64,000 bases of DNA, taken from positions 1-64,000 of the forward strand of contig NZ_FZOF01000023.1 of assembly GCF_900188405.1 (NCBI RefSeq), in the 5' to 3' direction. Below are positions 1-7,417 of this stretch, in pieces (within the stretch, counting starts at the first letter, position 1; each line of letters starts with the position of its first letter). A model generated the notes under the pieces. That model saw nothing but the letters and a program-made list of their open reading frames with translations. It had not been told where the DNA came from and ran no database searches. Both the position numbers and the translations under genes were made by a program. Origin of the DNA: Actinacidiphila glaucinigra. Its GTDB lineage: Bacteria; Actinomycetota; Actinomycetes; Streptomycetales; Streptomycetaceae.

Positions 1-658
1 CGCCGGTGGAGATGACCAGCAGGAAGTCGCAGACGCTCTCCAGCTCGCTGAGCATGTGCGAGGACATCAGCACCGTGGTGCCGTGCTCGGCGGCCTCGGC
101 CATCAGGGTGCTCATCATCTCGTGGCGCACCAGCGGGTCCAGGTCGGACATCGGCTCGTCGAGCAGCAGCAGGTCCGGTCGCTTGCCGAAGGCCAGGGCG
201 AAGGCGACCCGGGTGCGCTGGCCGCCGGACAGGGTGCCGACCCTCGCGTGCAGGGGCACGTTGCCCGCGCGGACGATCTGCTCGGCGGCCCGCTGGTCCC
301 AGCCCGGGTTCAGCTCCCGGCCAAGACGCAGCGTCTCGGCCACCGTGAAACGCCTGAACAGCGGCTTCTCCTGGGCGAGGAACGCCGTGCGACGCCCCGC
401 CTCCGCCGACTGCGGCACCGCACCGAACACCGTCAAGGTGCCCTCCGTCGGCTCCAGCAGATTCGCCGCGATCGACATCAGCGTCGTCTTGCCCGCACCG
501 TTGGGGCCCACCAGCCCGCAGATCCGCCCCGCAGGCAACCGGAACGAACAGTCCCGCAGCGCCCAGCCCCGACGGTACTTCCGCCCGACCCCATGAGCCT
601 CGATCGCCGACTCCTCCAAGGGGCCACCCAAGTCCATGGCATCCGTGGTCTCACGCAC
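1..658 (-). CDS. ABC transporter ATP-binding protein (3' end beyond window)
   Basis: This is the ATPase subunit of an ABC transporter and would power export or import through a membrane partner encoded beyond the window. The first 219 residues are present. Walker A GPNGAGKT lies at about residues 51-58, the signature LSGGQ at about 143-147, and Walker B (LLLLDEP) follows, with an H-loop SSHML near residue 198. The GTG start overlaps the end of the upstream GntR gene by 8 bp, so the two are translationally coupled. GntR proteins of the YtrA subfamily typically control an ABC transporter encoded next to them, which fits here. The substrate cannot be told from the ATPase alone. Confidence 0.9.
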   Translation of the reverse strand, partial: MRETTDAMDLGGPLEESAIEAHGVGRKYRRGWALRDCSFRLPAGRICGLVGPNGAGKTTLMSIAANLLEPTEGTLTVFGAVPQSAEAGRRTAFLAQEKPLFRRFTVAETLRLGRELNPGWDQRAAEQIVRAGNVPLHARVGTLSGGQRTRVAFALAFGKRPDLLLLDEPMSDLDPLVRHEMMSTLMAEAAEHGTTVLMSSHMLSELESVCDFLLVISTG

Positions 659-1097
659 TGGTCATCCTCTTTTCCCGACCTTCCGGTGTTCCGCCGGCCG
701 CCGGGATGCCGGCGTACCGCTCCTCCAGGACCGCCGCGACCAGCGCCGCCACGTCCTCCCGTTCCAGGCCCGCCTCCTGGGCCCGGGTCATCCACGCCTC
801 CAGCTCCACCCGCAGCGGGGAGTCGGCGCCCGCCTGGGGGCGGGCCAGTGAGCGGCGGATGAAGGTGCCGAGACCGGGCCTCGGCTCGACCAGCCCCTCG
901 CGTTCCAGTTCGCGGTACGCCTTGAGCGTGGTGTTCGGATTGACGGCGCTGCTCTCGGCGACCTCCTTGGCGGTGGGCAGCCGGTCCCCCGGCATCAGGA
1001 CGCCCAGCCGGAGGGCCTGCTTGGTCTGCTGCACGATCTGCTGGTACGCCGCGATCCCGCTGCGCCTGTCGATGCGAAACTCCACGAGGTTCAACAC
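651..1097 (-). CDS. GntR family (YtrA subfamily) transcriptional regulator
   Basis: A 148-residue regulator with a winged helix-turn-helix at about residues 10-75 (IAAYQQIVQQTKQ ... NTTLKAYRELEREGLV) and a short C-terminal helical tail instead of a large effector domain. That short architecture is typical of the YtrA subfamily, whose members usually repress their own ABC transporter operon. The GTG start follows an AAAGG that may act as ribosome binding site. The region just upstream (about 1098-1125) is unusually AT-rich for this genome and probably holds the promoter and operator. The gene overlaps the downstream ABC ATPase by 8 bp. Confidence 0.88.
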   Translation of the reverse strand: MLNLVEFRIDRRSGIAAYQQIVQQTKQALRLGVLMPGDRLPTAKEVAESSAVNPNTTLKAYRELEREGLVEPRPGLGTFIRRSLARPQAGADSPLRVELEAWMTRAQEAGLEREDVAALVAAVLEERYAGIPAAGGTPEGREKRMTSA

Positions 1098-1231
1098 CCT
1101 TTAGCTACTCGATTAGTGGAATGATGATGAGAGGGCGATGCGAGCCGTGTCAAACACAGCGGCCGCCCCGGCGCCCCTCGGGACACAACCGTGACATTCG
1201 TGATGCGGGGGAAGCGCCTGGTCCCGGGCAG

Positions 1232-1269
1232 CACGAAGGCCCCGGGCGGGCGGGCCCGGGGCCTTCGTG
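1232..1269. terminator. GC-rich hairpin downstream of the DUF4232 lipoprotein gene
   Basis: Perfect 15-bp arms, CACGAAGGCCCCGGG (1232-1246) and its complement (1255-1269), enclose an 8-nt loop. The hairpin lies 22 bp beyond the stop of the minus-strand lipoprotein gene. There is no T-run, but such GC-rich hairpins commonly end transcripts in Streptomyces. Confidence 0.7.
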
Positions 1270-1291
1270 GGGACGGGGGGAGGTCAGCGGT

Positions 1292-2185
1292 TCACGGGGC
1301 CGGCGCGGCCTTCCAGGCGCTGACGCCGAGCTTCCCCGTGGTGCCGAGGTCGAACTCCGGGGTCAGCGTCACCGGAGGCGAGCCGGGTGTCGCCCGCACC
1401 CTCGCGTAGGGCGCGTTGACGGGTGTGCCGTCGGTGACGGTGTTGCGCCACATCAGGCCGGCGGTCGCGCTCTCGCCCGGCGCCAGGGTGACCGGGCGGG
1501 GCGGGTCGTCGAAGCCGGTCACGAGGGCGACGCCGCCGCTGCCGCGGAAGACCTCGACGTCCGTGACGGGCTTCCGCTCCTCGTCGAGGAGCCGGACCAG
1601 CGGATGGCCCTCGACGCGCCGCACACCGGACGAGCAGTTCTCCAGGCGGAGTCCCACCACGCGCAGCCCCATGGCGGCGTCGCCTTCGTCGGCGGTGAGG
1701 CGCAGACCGGAGGAGGGGCAGGCGCCTCCCGGGGCCGGCGCCTCGTCCGCCGGGACGCTCCTGACCTTGACGACACGCACCCGTTCGCCGCCGGACCGCG
1801 GCGCGAGCGGTGCGCCGAGGTCGGCCTCGCCCCGCACGGTCCGGCCGGGCGGGACCGCGGGCACGGTGTGCGGCACGTTGGCCAGCGCCTCTCCGGCGCC
1901 GGTCGTCAGCCCGAAGGTGACGGTGTACGTGAGGGGTTCGCCGGAGTGATTGGTGACACGGAACGCGACGTGGAACGGGGCGGGGCCGGTGCAGTGGGCG
2001 GGCGGGACGCCCACCGCGGTGATCTCGACGTCGCCGGTCCCCTCGGCGCCCGCCGACGCCGAGGGGACCGGGACGGCCGAGGAGGCGCACGAGGGGCGGC
2101 CGTCCCCGTGCGGTACGACGCAGGCCGTCGCCAGGAGCAGGGGACCGGCGAGCACGGCCGGGAGGAGGAGGGCGGGGGAGCGCAT
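1292..2185 (-). CDS. DUF4232 domain lipoprotein
   Basis: A 297-residue exported lipoprotein. The signal peptide ends in lipobox LLATAC with the lipidated Cys near residue 22. The C-terminal half (about 155-290) matches the DUF4232 pattern: paired cysteines (GGACPSS ... LENCSS), followed by a GHPLVRLLDEERKPV strand and a W-R-N-T motif in a beta-sandwich. The middle part (about 45-150) also looks like a beta-sandwich. DUF4232 proteins are common, surface-exposed and of unknown function in actinomycetes. The gene stands alone, with a terminator-like hairpin downstream. Confidence 0.8.
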   Translation of the reverse strand: MRSPALLLPAVLAGPLLLATACVVPHGDGRPSCASSAVPVPSASAGAEGTGDVEITAVGVPPAHCTGPAPFHVAFRVTNHSGEPLTYTVTFGLTTGAGEALANVPHTVPAVPPGRTVRGEADLGAPLAPRSGGERVRVVKVRSVPADEAPAPGGACPSSGLRLTADEGDAAMGLRVVGLRLENCSSGVRRVEGHPLVRLLDEERKPVTDVEVFRGSGGVALVTGFDDPPRPVTLAPGESATAGLMWRNTVTDGTPVNAPYARVRATPGSPPVTLTPEFDLGTTGKLGVSAWKAAPAP

Positions 2186-2281
2186 CCGGCGACCCCATCA
2201 GGGCCCTCCCGTTCCCGGCCGTGGCGGAGGCCACAATTCCCGTCACACGACCGTCACAAAGCGCGGCGCACGGGGCGGCGG

Positions 2282-2506
2282 TCAGCGGGAGGCGGCGCTG
2301 TCGATCCACGCGACGACGGCGCCGACCGTGGCGTCGTCGAGCTGCCGGGCGATGGTGTGCACGGCGTCGCTGTCCCCCGGGAGCGGGGGCACCCCGGCCG
2401 CGATGAGCGCGGCGTGGAGTTCGATCCAGCGCGCGTCGACGGCGTCCAGATGGGCCCCCAGCGGGACACCACCCGGTGACTGCTGCGGAGTATCGAGAAG
2501 GTTCAT
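2282..2506 (-). CDS. small hypothetical protein (74 aa)
   Basis: I do not recognise this family. The ATG at 2506 has a good upstream ribosome binding site (GAGAGGAAAC), which supports a short soluble protein. It is rich in Ala and Asp, with predicted helices (GAHLDAVDARWIELHAALIAAG and DATVGAVVAWIDS) and no signal peptide or membrane segment. It lies between two exported proteins on opposite strands, so neighbours give no clue. A longer reading with an upstream start is possible but would lack the ribosome binding site. Confidence 0.6.
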   Translation of the reverse strand: MNLLDTPQQSPGGVPLGAHLDAVDARWIELHAALIAAGVPPLPGDSDAVHTIARQLDDATVGAVVAWIDSAASR

Positions 2507-2734
2507 GGTGTTTCCTCTCGGATCTCGGACGGTGTCGACCGGACTCGCCGTGCAGGACTGCCGCGCCGTGCCCGCCGGTTGCGCCGCGCCCCGGACTTCA
2601 CCCGTCCGGCCCTCACCGTGCCCGCCGGGGCCTGTGCCATGGGGATGACATTCGCCGGTCCGGCGACGCGGGCGGCGCCGCACGGGGCATGGCCTACCTC
2701 AGTGCCCGCGCCCGCATCCCACGGAAGGCCTCGG

Positions 2735-3787
2735 ATGATCGACAGGCGGACCTTCGGCACGATCGTCGGCACGGGAGCGGTCGCGGCTACGATGGCCGGA
2801 CTCGCGACGGGGTGCGCGACGACCGGACCGGACGAGAACAAGCCGGCGCCGCCCATGGCCCCCGGCAAGGAACGGCCCGGCGACGCCGCGGCGTTCGGCC
2901 CCCTGAAGCAGGTGGAGGCCGGGGTCCTGGACGTCGGCTACGCGGAGGCCGGACCGGCCGACGGCCCCGCGGTGATCCTGCTCCACGGCTGGCCGTACGA
3001 CATCCACAGTTATGTCGCCGTCGCACCGCTGCTGGCGGCGAAGGGCTACCGGGTGGTCGTCCCCTACCTGCGGGGCCACGGGACGACGCGCTTCCTGTCC
3101 CGCGCGACCCCGCGCGACCCCCAGCAGGCGGCGTTCGCCCTGGACATCGTCGCGCTCATGGACGCCCTGGGGATCAAGAAGGCGGTCCTCGCCGGCTTCG
3201 ACTGGGGGTCGCGGACCGCGGACATCATCGCGGCGCTGTGGCCGGAGCGGGTCAAGGGGCTGGTCTCGGTGACCGGCTACCTGATCACCAACCGCGAGGC
3301 GAACAAGCAGCCGCTGCCGCCGAAGACGGAATGGGCCTGGTGGTACCAGTACTACTTCGCCACGGAGCGGGGCCGTAAGGGGCTGGAGCGCTACCGGGAC
3401 GATCTGGCCCGGCTCGTGTGGAAGTTCAACTCCCCGACCTGGGGCTTCGACGACGCCACGTTCGAGCGGACCGCGACCGCCTTCGACAACCCGGACTACG
3501 TCCCCATCGTCATCGGCAACTACCGCTGGCGGCTGGGCCTGACGGAGGGCGACCCGCGCCACGCCGACATCGAGGCGCGGCTCGCCCGCGGTCCCGTCAT
3601 CACCGTGCCCACGATCACCCTCGACGGGGCGGTCGATCCGTTCACCCCGCCGGGCGACGGCTCGGCCTACCGGGCCAAGTTCACCGGGAAGTACGCGCAC
3701 CGCACGCTGCAGGGCATCGGGCACAACGTGCCGCAGGAGGCCCCGGCGGCGTTCGCGCAGGCCGTGATGGACGTCGGGCGGCTCTGA
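2735..3787 (+). CDS. exported alpha/beta hydrolase, epoxide hydrolase-like
   Basis: A 350-residue hydrolase with an N-terminal export signal that has a twin-arginine start (MIDRRTFGT) and a lipobox-like ATGC at residues 24-27. It is therefore probably a Tat-dependent exported lipoprotein. The alpha/beta hydrolase core follows: oxyanion motif HGWP (84-87), nucleophile elbow GFDWG with Asp156, and catalytic His near 330 (GIGHN). An Asp nucleophile together with HGxP is the pattern of epoxide hydrolases and haloalkane dehalogenases rather than Ser esterases. The ATG at 2735 has GGAAGG upstream. A perfect 10-bp hairpin follows the gene. Confidence 0.85.
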   Translation: MIDRRTFGTIVGTGAVAATMAGLATGCATTGPDENKPAPPMAPGKERPGDAAAFGPLKQVEAGVLDVGYAEAGPADGPAVILLHGWPYDIHSYVAVAPLLAAKGYRVVVPYLRGHGTTRFLSRATPRDPQQAAFALDIVALMDALGIKKAVLAGFDWGSRTADIIAALWPERVKGLVSVTGYLITNREANKQPLPPKTEWAWWYQYYFATERGRKGLERYRDDLARLVWKFNSPTWGFDDATFERTATAFDNPDYVPIVIGNYRWRLGLTEGDPRHADIEARLARGPVITVPTITLDGAVDPFTPPGDGSAYRAKFTGKYAHRTLQGIGHNVPQEAPAAFAQAVMDVGRL

Positions 3788-3816
3788 CCGTTCGCCGACG
3801 GTCCGGGGCGGCGCCG

Positions 3817-3843
3817 GTGGCCGGGCGCGGGGGGCCCGGCCAC
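3817..3843. terminator. hairpin between convergent genes
   Basis: Arms GTGGCCGGGC (3817-3826) and GCCCGGCCAC (3834-3843) with a 7-nt loop. It lies between the stops of the hydrolase (plus) and the PepSY gene (minus), so it could serve both. Confidence 0.6.
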
Positions 3844-3854
3844 ACGGGGGGATG

Positions 3855-4505
3855 TCAGTGGTCGTCGCCACCGCGGCCGCGGCCCCGGCCGTGACCGCCG
3901 TGGTCGTCCCCTGAGCGGTCGTCGCCCCGGACGCGGTCGCCGCCGTGGTCGTCACCCGGGGGGTCGTCGCTGCCGGCGCGGTCGCCGCCGTGGTCGTCCC
4001 CGGAACGGTCGTCCCCGCGCACGCGGTCGCCGCCGTGGTCGTCGTACCCGTGGTCGTCGTACCCGCGCCGCGTGGCCGAGGGCGCGGGCGAGGCGGTGGG
4101 GGAGGACGTGGGGGACGCCGTGGGGGAGGCGTCCCCGGTGCGTGTGCGGCCGCGGGGGCGGTCGTCCTCCGTGACCCGGCCCGTCACGGCGTCCACGTGC
4201 AGTTCGTGCACGACCCCGTCCGCACCGGTGACGTACACCTCCCAGTAGCCGCGGTGCCGGTCGTCCGGCTCGATCTTCGTGACGGTGCCCGGCGTGTGGG
4301 CGACCGCGGCGGCGGCCGCCCGGCTCGCCGTGATCCCCCGGGAGCCGGCGTCGTGCCCCGGGGTCGCACCGGGTCCGGCGGTCGAGGAGACCGCGCCGCG
4401 CGCGTCGTCGCGGCCGCCGTCGTGGCCGCCCGTGGCGAACGCCGTGTAACCCCCGGCGACGAGGACCGCGGCCGCGATGGCCGCGACGGTGGTGTTGCGC
4501 TTCAT
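3855..4505 (-). CDS. secreted PepSY-domain protein with His/Asp/Gly/Arg-rich repeat tail
   Basis: A 216-residue secreted or membrane-tethered protein. Residues 1-25 form a signal or anchor segment. A single PepSY domain spans about 58-113 (KIEPDDRHRGYWEVYV ... HVDAVTGRV). A Ser/Thr/Pro linker follows, and residues 148-216 consist of repeats of the type GDDHGGDRVRGDD, ending GGHGRGRGRGGDDH. The His/Asp richness suggests divalent metal binding, but that is inference. The gene is divergent from a response regulator/kinase operon whose kinase carries the same kind of tract outside the membrane. The shared intergenic region holds a repeat cluster that could be the regulator's operator. Confidence 0.85.
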   Translation of the reverse strand: MKRNTTVAAIAAAVLVAGGYTAFATGGHDGGRDDARGAVSSTAGPGATPGHDAGSRGITASRAAAAAVAHTPGTVTKIEPDDRHRGYWEVYVTGADGVVHELHVDAVTGRVTEDDRPRGRTRTGDASPTASPTSSPTASPAPSATRRGYDDHGYDDHGGDRVRGDDRSGDDHGGDRAGSDDPPGDDHGGDRVRGDDRSGDDHGGHGRGRGRGGDDH

Positions 4506-4577
4506 GAGGAGCCCTTCCGACCGGGGCGTGCCCGGTCTGTGTCAGGTCTGTTCCGGGACCTCAATGTCGGCGGTACA

Positions 4578-4619
4578 GGCTGAAGGCAACCTGAAACCGG
4601 CTGAAGATCTCTTCAGGTT
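4578..4619. promoter_or_regulatory. putative response-regulator operator (CTGAA repeats plus inverted copy)
   Basis: CTGAA occurs at 4580, 4591 and 4601, i.e. spaced 11 and 10 bp, about one helical turn. An inverted copy TTCAG follows at 4612. CTGAAGA/TCTTCAG forms a 7-bp palindrome with a 2-bp centre (4601-4616), and AACCTGAA/TTCAGGTT (4588-4619) is an 8-bp inverted repeat. Phased direct repeats are the usual target of OmpR-class regulators. The site is just upstream of the regulator gene and between the two divergent genes. Confidence 0.65.
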
Positions 4620-4638
4620 GATTTGGGAGGCTGGGCCC

Positions 4639-5301
4639 ATGCGGGTGCTCATAGTGGAGGACGAGAGACGGCTCGCGGTCTCGCTGGCCAGAGGGCTGAC
4701 GGCCGAGGGCTTCGCCGTGGACGTCGTCCACGACGGGCTCGAGGGGCTGCACCGGGCGGGGGAGGGCGTCCACGACCTCGTCGTGCTGGACATCATGCTG
4801 CCCGGCATGAACGGCTACCGCGTCTGCGCCGCACTGCGCGAGGCGGGCAACGAGGTCCCCATCCTGATGCTCACGGCCAAGGACGGCGAGTACGACGAGG
4901 CGGAGGGGCTCGACACCGGCGCCGACGACTACCTGACCAAGCCGTTCTCGTACGTCGTGCTCGTCGCCCGCGTCAAGGCGCTGCTGCGGCGCCGCGGTTC
5001 GGCGGGGGCGTCGCCCGTGCTGCGGCTGGGCTCCCTCGTGCTGGACACCGCCGCCCGCAGGGTCTTCCGCAACGACACCGAAGTGACTCTGACCGCGAAG
5101 GAGTTCGCCGTGCTGGAGCAACTGGCGGTGCGGGCCGGGCAGGTGGTCGGCAAGTCCCGCATCCTGGAGCACGTCTGGGACTTCGCGTACGACGGCGACC
5201 CCAACATCGTCGAGGTCTACATCAGCACGCTGCGCCGCAAGCTCGGCGCGGACCTCATCCAGACGGTGCGCGGCGCCGGGTACCGGCTGGCCTCCTCATG
5301 A
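4639..5301 (+). CDS. OmpR-family response regulator
   Basis: A 220-residue two-component regulator. The receiver domain spans about 1-118, with phosphoacceptor Asp51 (VVLDIMLPG), acidic pocket ED near residues 8-9 and Lys in TKPF. The winged-helix output domain spans about 130-218 and includes a typical recognition region (NIVEVYISTLRRKLG) and a C-terminal wing (VRGAGYRL). The chosen ATG has GGGAGG upstream. The stop overlaps the kinase start as ATGA. It probably controls both its own operon and the divergent PepSY gene through the CTGAA repeats. Confidence 0.92.
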   Translation: MRVLIVEDERRLAVSLARGLTAEGFAVDVVHDGLEGLHRAGEGVHDLVVLDIMLPGMNGYRVCAALREAGNEVPILMLTAKDGEYDEAEGLDTGADDYLTKPFSYVVLVARVKALLRRRGSAGASPVLRLGSLVLDTAARRVFRNDTEVTLTAKEFAVLEQLAVRAGQVVGKSRILEHVWDFAYDGDPNIVEVYISTLRRKLGADLIQTVRGAGYRLASS

Positions 5302-6923
5302 GACGCCCCCGCCCCCTCGGCACCGTCCGGGCCAAGATGTCGCTGGGCGCCACGGTCGTGGTCGCGGTCGCGCTGGTGGCCGCCGGGGTGGCCGTCCTGC
5401 TGTCGCTGCGCGCCAACCTCACGGGCCAGGCGCAGAGCCAGGCCGACGACACGGCCCGCAGGATCGCCCTCGACGTCGCCAGCCGCGGGGCGGACCCGAA
5501 CCGTTACGCGCGGCTCGAACTGCCCGAGGACGCACCGGTGCAGGTGACCACCGAGGACGGGCGGCTGCTCGCGGTGAGCCGGGGCCTGGAGCGGATCAGC
5601 GGCACCGGGGTCGCCGCCGTCAGGGCCGTCCGCGTGCCCGTCGCCACGCCCACTCCCACGCCCACTCCCACGCCCACCCCCACCCCCACCCCGTCCGCCG
5701 TGCCGGGCGACGACCACGGCGGCGGGGACGACGGCGGCCACGGGCGCGGCCGGGGCCGGGGCGGCCGCGACGACGAGTCGCGCGGCGGCGAGGACGACGA
5801 CCGGCACGGCGGCAGCGGCACGGCCTCCCCCGCAGCCGGGGACGACCCGGTCGTCGGCGCCATCGGCAGGACGGTCGCGCACGGCACGGGGCGGGCCACG
5901 CTGGACGGCCGGACCGCCGACTACCGCTTCGCGACGGTCAAGGCCACCGACCTCGCCGGGCAGACCGTCCTCATCCACGCGGGCGCCTCGCTGACGGCCC
6001 GCGAGAGCGCGGTGAACACCACGGCGGCGGCCATGCTCGCGGGACTGCCCGTACTGCTGCTGGTGGTCGGCGGCGCGACCTGGCGGGTCACCCGGCGCGC
6101 GCTGGCCCCGGTGGAGGGCATCCGGCGCGAGATGGCCGCCATCACGGCCTCCGAGGACCTCTCCCGGCGCGTGCCCGAGCCGGCCGCCCGCGACGAGGTC
6201 GCCCTGCTGGCGCGCACCACCAACGAGACCCTGACCGCCCTGGAGGCCGCGGTCGAGCGGCAGCGCCGCTTCGTCGCCGACGCCTCGCACGAACTGCGCA
6301 GCCCGATCGCCTCGTTGCGCACGCAGCTGGAGGTCGGCTCGGCCCATCCGCACCTGCTCGACGTCCCCGGCGCCGTCAAGGACACCGAGCGGCTGCAGCA
6401 CCTCGCGGGCGACCTGCTGCTGCTCGCCCGGCTCGACGCGGGGGAACGGCCCGCGCGGCGAAGGGTGGACCTGGGCGAACTGGTCCGCGAGGAGGTCCGC
6501 AGACGGCCCGCCGACCGGGTCCCGGTGACCGTCGACGTCGAGCCGCTACGGGAAGTGGCGGGTTCACGCGGCCAGTTGGCCCGGGTGGTCGGCAACCTGG
6601 TCGACAACGCCCAGCGTCACGCGCGGGCCGCGGTGACCGTGACCGTGGGCCTGCGGGACGGCCTGGTCGTCCTCGCGGTCGGCGACGACGGCGCCGGCGT
6701 GCCGGCCGCCGAACGCGCGCGGATCTTCGAGCGCTTCGTCCGCCTCGACGACGCCCGCAGCCGCGACGAAGGCGGCGCCGGGCTCGGCCTGGCCATCGCC
6801 CGCGACGTCGCGCACCGCCACGACGGCACGCTCACCGTCGGCGCGGCCCCGGCGGGCGGGGCGCTGTTCGAACTGCGCCTGCCGCCGGCGGCGGGGGACC
6901 CGGCCGCGTCCGTCAGGGGGTGA
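5298..6923 (+). CDS. sensor histidine kinase with (PT)n and His/Asp/Gly-rich extracytoplasmic insert
   Basis: A 541-residue membrane kinase. Transmembrane helices lie at about 14-37 and 241-262, flanking an outer sensor domain. A HAMP segment follows (about 263-320), then the H-box RRFVADASHELRSP with His331, N-box GNLVDNAQRH, and glycine boxes GDDGAGVP and GAGLGLAIA. The sensor carries an insertion at about 117-172: a run of Pro-Thr dipeptides, then GDDHGGGDDGGHGRGRGRGG and further Asp/His/Arg. This closely resembles the tail of the divergent PepSY protein, so the two probably bind the same ligand, perhaps a metal (inference). The gene overlaps the convergent SnoaL-like gene by 11 bp. Confidence 0.92.
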   Translation: MRRPRPLGTVRAKMSLGATVVVAVALVAAGVAVLLSLRANLTGQAQSQADDTARRIALDVASRGADPNRYARLELPEDAPVQVTTEDGRLLAVSRGLERISGTGVAAVRAVRVPVATPTPTPTPTPTPTPTPSAVPGDDHGGGDDGGHGRGRGRGGRDDESRGGEDDDRHGGSGTASPAAGDDPVVGAIGRTVAHGTGRATLDGRTADYRFATVKATDLAGQTVLIHAGASLTARESAVNTTAAAMLAGLPVLLLVVGGATWRVTRRALAPVEGIRREMAAITASEDLSRRVPEPAARDEVALLARTTNETLTALEAAVERQRRFVADASHELRSPIASLRTQLEVGSAHPHLLDVPGAVKDTERLQHLAGDLLLLARLDAGERPARRRVDLGELVREEVRRRPADRVPVTVDVEPLREVAGSRGQLARVVGNLVDNAQRHARAAVTVTVGLRDGLVVLAVGDDGAGVPAAERARIFERFVRLDDARSRDEGGAGLGLAIARDVAHRHDGTLTVGAAPAGGALFELRLPPAAGDPAASVRG

Positions 6924-7323
6924 GGCCGAGCTGGCGCAGCATGCCGAGCTGGTCGCTGCTCCCCCAGCGCTCGACCATCTTCCCGTCCGCGAACCGGCTG
7001 ATCTGCATACCCCGGTAGCTGACGGTGCGCCCCGTCGGGGCGTGGCCCATCAGTTCGCCGAGGTGCGTGCCGGTGATGGTGTACGCGAAGGCGATCTCGT
7101 CGTCGGTGGCCATGACGTGCTCGACCTCGACGTGCAGATCGGGGAAGGCCCGCCGCATCTCGCCGAACATCTCCTCGTAGCCCTCCGGCCCGGGCCCCTG
7201 GCCCGGGGCGGGGTCGTGGTCCACCGATCCGGCCGCGACGAATGTGCCGAGTTCGTCGAGATGGCCGCTGTTCACCGCTGTTCCGAAGCCCTCGAGGACG
7301 GAGATGTTGTCGCTGCGGGACAT
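6913..7323 (-). CDS. SnoaL-like ester cyclase/NTF2-fold protein
   Basis: A 136-residue protein of the SnoaL-like polyketide cyclase family, which has an NTF2-like cone fold. Typical features are an early helix (VLEGFGTAVNSGHLDEL), the motif VDHDPAPGQGPGPEGY, then FPDLHVEVEHVMATDDEIA and a final strand with GMQISRFADGKMVERWG. Family members are often ligand-binding or carry out unknown small-molecule reactions. The natural substrate is not evident and no biosynthetic cluster surrounds it. GGAGCGCGGC precedes the ATG as a plausible ribosome binding site. Confidence 0.85.
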   Translation of the reverse strand: MSRSDNISVLEGFGTAVNSGHLDELGTFVAAGSVDHDPAPGQGPGPEGYEEMFGEMRRAFPDLHVEVEHVMATDDEIAFAYTITGTHLGELMGHAPTGRTVSYRGMQISRFADGKMVERWGSSDQLGMLRQLGLTP

Positions 7324-7417
7324 GCCGCGCTCCCTTGCGGTCGCGATCCCGGGCGCGCGGGGCGCCCCTTCCTCCCTTCCACCGTAGGCGCGGCGCGGCG
7401 AAGCGGCCTGCCGGGGC

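Noticed and set aside
1121-2479. Long plus-strand open frame opposite the DUF4232 gene
   Set aside because: It has no ribosome binding site or family features, its codons show the low third-position GC of a shadow frame, and the minus strand encodes a clear lipoprotein.
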